Shown: positions 59,501-64,000 of the stretch, in pieces
How positions within the stretch are numbered: position 1 is the stretch's first letter
Layout of the letters: each line of letters begins with the position of its first letter
Assembly (NCBI GenBank): GCA_024760905.1
Contig: CM045729.1
Coordinates: 48,004,580 to 48,068,579 of the forward strand
Direction: 5' to 3'
DNA: 64,000 bases
Source: Plotosus lineatus
Taxonomy: Eukaryota; Chordata; Actinopteri; Siluriformes; Plotosidae
Program-made: the position numbers and the translations under genes
Notes under the pieces: generated by a model
What the model was told of the DNA's origin: nothing
Seen by the model: only the letters and a program-made list of their open reading frames with translations
The model's database searches: none

Positions 59501-62500
59501 AGAGGAACTGTGGTATTGCATGAGGAAGTCTGGAGTGACAGAGAAGTATGTTTGAGTGGTGCAGGACATGTATGAGAGATGCATGACAGTGGTGAGGTGT
59601 GCTGTCGGTGTGAGAGAAGAGTTCAAGGTGGAGGTGGGACTGCATCAAGGGTCAGCTCTGAGCCCATTCTTGTTTGCTATGGTGATGGACAGGCTGACAG
59701 ACGAGGTTAGGCAAGAATCTCCATGGACTATGATGTTTGCAGATGACATTGTGATCTGTAGTGAGAGCAGAGAACAAGAGCAGGAAAATCTAGAGAGGTG
59801 GAGGTATGGCCTGGAAAGGAGGGGAAAGGGAGGTGGAAAGGTTAGCCTCAGTAAAACAGAATACATGTGTGTGAACGACAAGGAACCAAGAGGAACAGTG
59901 AGGTTACAGGGAGCAGAGATAAAGAAGGTGGAGGATTTTAAGTACTTAGGCAGTGGTGGTCTTGTGGTATAGGGCGCTGGATCGCTGATCTAAAGGTTGG
60001 GGGTTCGAGTCCCACTCTCCACAAGGTTGTCACTGTCCCCCCCAGTGCGGCCAACTGGGTTATCAAAGGCGGGCCATGTCTCTCACTGTCTATGGTGAGA
60101 GGCATGTAAAAGAACCATTGTTGACTTTCGTAAAGAGTAGGCTGCAAAGTCGTCAGCGTGTTTCTGTCCCTTGCTAAAAAGGGTTGTCACAGGAAGGGCA
60201 TCCGACGTAAAAACCTCTGCCAAATCAAACGTGCGAATCAGATGATTCGCTGTGGCAACTCCTGAGTAAAAGGGAAAAGGCTGAAAGGAAGACAGACAGG
60301 CTCGACAATCCAGAGCAATGGAGAGTGTGGAAAAGAGGTGAAGAAGCATGTGCAGGCAGGTTGGAATGGTTGGAGAAAAGTATCTGGTGTGATAGGAAGG
60401 TATCGGCAAGAATGAAAGGAAAAGTGTACAAGACGGTGTTGAGGCCAGCGCTGTTGTATGGTTTAGAAACAGTGGCCCTGGGGAAAAGACAGGAAGCAGA
60501 GCTGGAGGTAGCAGAGATGAAAATGTTGAGGTTCTCTCTGGGAGTAATGAGGGTGGATAGGATCAGGAACGAGTACATCAGAGGGACGGCCCATGTAAGA
60601 TGTTTTGGAGACAAAGTCAGAGAGGCTAGATTAAGATGATTTGGACATGTACAGAGGAGGGATAGTGAGTAGATTGGTAGTAGGATGCTGAGGTTGGAAC
60701 TACCAGGCAGAAGGCCCAGAGGAAGACCAAAGAGAAGATTCATGGATGTGGTGAAGGAGGACATGAAGGTAGTTGGGGTAAGAGTAGAAGATACAGAGGA
60801 TAGGGTGAGATGGAGGCAGATGGTTTGCTGTGGCACCCCCTGAAGGGAAAAGCCGAAAGGAAAAGAAGAAGAAGAATTAGATGAAAGGTGGGCATAATTA
60901 GGGTTAGAGTGAATGTATTCTGGGAGGTAGATCACCAGGAACAGGTTTGGGTGTACCTGGTTTATTGTCCGTTCCTCTGTTCGTAATCATTTTTCATGTG
61001 GATTCTACAGTGGTATGAAAAAGTATCTGAACCTTTTGGAATTTCTCACATTTCTGCATAAAGTCACCATCAAATGTGATCTGATCTTTGTCAAAATCAC
61101 ACAGATGAAGAAAACAGTGTCTGCTTTAACTAAAACCACCGAAACATTTATAGGTTTTCATATTTTAATGAGGATAGCATGCAAACAATGACAGAAGGGG
61201 GAGGAATAGGTAACTGAACCCTCTGCCAAAGGAGACTTAAAGAGCAATTGAAACCAATTTTTACCAAACAATTTAAGTCAGGTGTGTGCCCAATCACTGA
61301 TGAGTGGCTTAAAGCTGCCCTGCCCACTATAAAACACACACCTGGTAAGAATTGTCTTGATGAGAAGCGTTGTCTGATGTGCACCATGGCTCGCTCAAAA
61401 GAGCTGTCTGAAGACCTGCGATCAAGAATTGTTGATTTGTATAAAGCTGGGAAAGGATACAAAACCCTCTCTACAAGTCTGGATGTTCATCAATCGACAG
61501 TCAGAAAAGTTGTCTACAAATGGAGAGCGTTTGGCACTGTTGCTTCTCTCCCAAGGAGTGGCCGTCCACCAAAGATGATGCCAAAAGTTCAGCGCAGAAT
61601 ACTCAGAGAGGTAAAAAAAAGCCCCAGAGTGTCTGCTAAAGATTTACAGAAATCACTGGCACAGTCCAATATCTCTGTGCACACATCAACTATATGTAAA
61701 ACAATGGCCAAGAATGGTGTTCATGGGAGGACTCCAAGGAGGAAGCCACTGCTGTCTAAAAAAAACATTGTTGCATGTTTAATGTTCGCAAAAAGGCACT
61801 TGGACACGCCACAGAAGTTTTGGCAAAATATTTTGTGGACTGATGAAACCAAAGTTGAATTGTTTGGGAGGAACACACAACGTCATGTGTGGAGGAAAAA
61901 TGGAACCGCTCCCCAACATCACCTCATCCCCACCATGAAGCATGGTAGAGGGTGCATCATGGTTTGGGGCTGTTTTGCTGCCTCGGGGCCTGGACAACTT
62001 GCAATCATTAATGGAAAAATGAATTCAAATGTTTATCTGGATGTTTTGCAGGAAAACCTGAGGTCCTCTATCAGACAGTTGAAGCTAAAAAGAGGATGGC
62101 TGCTGCAACAAGACAATGATCCAAAACACAGAAGTAAATCAACTTCAGAATTTTGTTCTTTCCGAAGAACAAAATACACGTTTTGGAGTGGCCAAGTCAA
62201 AGTCCAGACTTGAACCCCATTGAGATGCTGTGGCATGACCTCAAGACAGCGATTCATGTCAGACATCCCAGGAATCTGACTGAACTACAGCAGTTTTGTA
62301 AAGAAGAATGGGCCAAGATTGGTCCTGATCGGTGTGCCAGACTGATCTGCAGCTACAGGAAGCGTCTGGTTGAAGTTATTGCTGCCAAAGGGGGGCCACA
62401 AAATATTAAATGTGATGGTTCAGTTACTTATTCCTCCCCTTCTGTCATTGTTTGCATGCTATCCTCATTAAAATATGAAAACCTATAAATGTTTGGATGG

Positions 62501-64000
62501 TTTTGGTTAAAGCAGACATTGTTTTTTCTTCTGTGTTATGTTGACAAAGATCGGATCAGATTTGATGGTGATTTTATGCAGAAATGTGAGAAATTCCAAA
62601 AGGTTCAGATACTTTTTCATACCACTGTATATTCCCAATACAGTTTAGCTTAGACATGCATCACAAGCACTTTGAAGGTAATTGGTAATCTTAACCCTGC
62701 CTGAGCACTGACCGCATCAAACCATACCCTCTTTGATATGTGCATACTGCAGTCAGAGCAACATACCGACACAGACTCCCCTGTCTTGCAGAAATCGTGC
62801 ACTGTGCATTCAAGGTGCTCCATGTTAAATCACCGACCTACTAAACTAGGGTCAGTCCCGCTGTCATATGGTATGGTAAAGCACTCTGCACAGTCTTCTA
62901 TTTGGCCTTATTGGAAAAAATACATTTATCTAAAAAAAACTATTGATGTGGATGCATTAAGATGATCAAGCCTTTAAAAATTACTCTGCATATTTTTGTT
63001 CAATTTTTCAGTTGAATTGATAGATTTTTTTTTCTTTTTGTGTTTGTGACTAATTTCCAAAATCCAAAGCGTAATGTTTTATGTCTTGTCACTTCTTTGC
63101 ACCGATTAAAATGTAACTTCATGTACTGCGTGTGGTGCGTTTTATATTCGTGATGATTGCAAAAAAGTACATATATCGCAGTGGTGAACTCGAGTTCCAG
63201 AAAGTTGTATAATTTGATTCACCAACGTTTATTCATTTTCTAAACCGCTCAATCCTAATTAGGGTTGCTGAGAGGCTGGAACTCGGTAATCCAGCACCCT
63301 ACCACCAAGTCATCACTGCTCCATTTCACAACATGTCTTGTGTATTTTGTAGTGACAGTAAAGTGTATAGAATAATGTAGCACAATTCTTACACAAATGT
63401 CATAACTGGACATTTACAGCAGCTTGTTTATTTCACTTTTTTAATCTAAAGTATTTCCTATGAGGAAATACAATAATGCTGCAGGAGGGGAGGAATTATG
63501 TTATAAAAGCCACAAGGTGCATAAAGACTTAATTATTGGTACGTCAATGCAAAGTGAATGAAAATGGTTGACTCAGATGGTGCATCTTATATTAATACTT
63601 TATATAAGGAACCGACTGCTTTGTTTTCTTTAATTTCTGGTCTGTCAGAAAGTGGACTTTGCAAATAATGTGCAACTGTCTCTGACCTTGGCTGCACTCT
63701 CGGTGGGTTTGTGGTGGACGTTTGACAGGTCGCGCAGTGGCTTTGGCCTGGGAGTCGTAATTGCATTTCTTGCAACGCTCAGTACACAGCTTCTAGTGTA
63801 CAATGGCGTGTTTCAGTAAGTTTCACTCATTCAAATATAACCATTAGATGAAAATAGTTGATTGTCAGTAATAAGTTGCATCAGGTCACTAGACTCTTCA
63901 GGAAGGTGCATTCCTGTGTTTTTTGTGTGTATCTGTAGGTATACATCTCCTGACTTCCTGTATATACGGTCGTGGCTGCCTTGCATCTTCTTTGCTGGTG
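56326..64000 (+). CDS. INSIG2: INSIG2, ER sterol-response regulator (5' part, four coding exons, runs off window)
   Basis: Coding exons 56326-56566, 57015-57139, 63649-63815 and 63939 to the window edge. The exon carrying the start begins at 56265 after tttgcag; ATG at 56326 sits in GCCATGG, a strong Kozak context. The 198 codons present show hydrophobic segments ([20 protein letters not shown] and others), [49 protein letters not shown] and [11 protein letters not shown], hallmarks of INSIG proteins, six-pass ER proteins that bind SCAP and HMG-CoA reductase in response to sterols. About 25-30 C-terminal residues should follow the window, given the 225 residues of human INSIG2. The N-terminal 30 residues are not closely similar to what I remember of the human protein. 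INSIG2 rather than INSIG1 is supported by the CCDC93 neighbour and a short N terminus. Confidence 0.95.
56748..56905 (-). mobile_element. Rex3 3' fragment
   Basis: - strand 3' end of the Rex3 C terminus (CTCCCCAGCCACTTCCTCCA on +), tail at 56748. Confidence 0.7.
57015..57139 (+). CDS. INSIG2: INSIG2 second coding exon
   Basis: Encodes [20 protein letters not shown] to GINHASA. The donor GTATCCTTC is U12-type. Confidence 0.95.
57785..60842 (+). pseudogene. LINE D endonuclease-RT polyprotein pseudogene
   Basis: 57785-58543: AP-endonuclease ([40 protein letters not shown]; the usual ..D at the end reads [10 protein letters not shown]), the domain type also seen in craniofacial-development-protein-2-like annotations. 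Then frameshifts; 58902-59309, 59319-59555 and 59556-59972 cover linker and RT with FADD; 60325-60639 the C terminus. A SINE splits the coding region. Confidence 0.85.
59949..60300 (+). mobile_element. tRNA-derived SINE, tail A, inside LINE D
   Basis: Interrupts the LINE between TACTTAGGC and CTCGACAATCC. B box GGTTCGAGTCC intact. Boundary good to a few bases. Confidence 0.88.
61008..62627 (+). mobile_element. Tc1-type transposon (CAGTGGTATGAAAAAG family)
   Basis: TA flanks at 61006-61007 and 62628-62629; inverted ends CAGTGGTATGAAAAAGTATC. 1620 bp, full length. Confidence 0.93.
61386..62440 (+). pseudogene. Tc1 DD34E transposase, one frameshift
   Basis: ATG in ACCATGG. Open to 62213 with two HTH motifs ([33 protein letters not shown]), the GRP linker, WTDETK (first D) and [11 protein letters not shown] (second D). 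A frame change near 62150-62175 moves [17 protein letters not shown] (E) into the frame 62153-62488. The usual C-terminal stop is also lost. Confidence 0.9.
62628..63648. other. INSIG2 intron 3, distal part
   Basis: 63225-63310 is a SINE with internal deletion (tail B CCTAATTAGGGTTGC joined to head AATCCAGCACCCTACCACC, - strand). The rest is AT-rich with nothing recognised. Confidence 0.5.
63649..63815 (+). CDS. INSIG2: INSIG2 third coding exon
   Basis: Encodes [20 protein letters not shown] to LLVYNGVF. The acceptor is preceded by TTTTCTTTAAT, close to the U12 branch-point consensus. Confidence 0.95.
63939..64000 (+). CDS. INSIG2: INSIG2 fourth coding exon (cut by window end)
   Basis: Encodes [20 protein letters not shown]; continues beyond the window. 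Confidence 0.94.

Larger units (their letters stand above)
57527..60874 (+). mobile_element. RTE-type LINE copy D, near full length, with SINE insertion
   Basis: Target duplication AATTAGATGARAGGTGGG (one mismatch) at 57509-57526 and 60875-60892. 5' untranslated part 57527-57784, ORF start 57785, 3' end CCCCCTGAAGGGAAAAGCCG. Without the SINE about 3.0 kb, the usual RTE size. Confidence 0.9.
57386..60965. mobile_element. Old repeat split by LINE D
   Basis: TCCTGTTCCTGGTGATCCAC near 57409 and its near-complement GTAGATCACCAGGAACAGG near 60926 look like inverted ends of one element. Confidence 0.5.

Overview
The window is vertebrate, almost certainly teleost, nuclear DNA. It carries short coding exons with GT-AG introns, dense Tc1, hAT and Tigger DNA transposons, Rex3 and RTE-type LINEs, tRNA-derived SINEs and many TA/CA microsatellites. 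Three ordinary genes are readable exon by exon: the 3' part of DDX18 (+, 111-25740), a complete CCDC93 (-, 48611 down to 26259; 23 coding exons, 633 codons plus stop, open across every splice junction), and the 5' part of INSIG2 (+, leader about 54780, coding 56326 to beyond 64000). To my knowledge DDX18-CCDC93-INSIG2 is also the gene order on human 2q14, so this is a conserved block. DDX18 and CCDC93 converge with about 520 bp between stop codons. CCDC93 and INSIG2 diverge from promoters about 6 kb apart.

Layout: 1-26 kb is DDX18, whose introns hold Tigger, Tc1 and hAT elements, SINEs, a Rex3 copy and one truncated LINE. 26-48.6 kb is CCDC93, with hAT-type miniature elements, two pogo/Brinker-type elements, a long fold-back element, two Tc1 copies, SINEs and Rex3/L2-like fragments. 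48.6-54.7 kb is intergenic, made mostly of a TA tract, SINEs and two RTE-type LINE copies with clear target-site duplications. 54.7-64 kb is INSIG2, whose third intron contains a SINE inside a LINE inside an older repeat, plus a nearly intact Tc1.

The genes are housekeeping and trafficking genes: a nucleolar RNA helicase, a CCC endosomal-recycling subunit and an ER sterol-sensing regulator. They show no operon-like cooperation; the link is synteny.

The most interesting non-genic signals are these. (1) Two copies of a sequence that folds as a hammerhead ribozyme, with all core nucleotides present (10072-10124 +, 45282-45341 -). (2) A SINE family with a tRNA-Glu-like head whose body appears built from both ends of the resident RTE-type LINE, architecturally like ruminant Bov-tA/BovB, plus a sister family with the same head but another tail. 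(3) Two introns with U12-type splice signals (last intron of DDX18, third of INSIG2). (4) One 18-bp target sequence present three times around adjacent LINE and SINE insertions.
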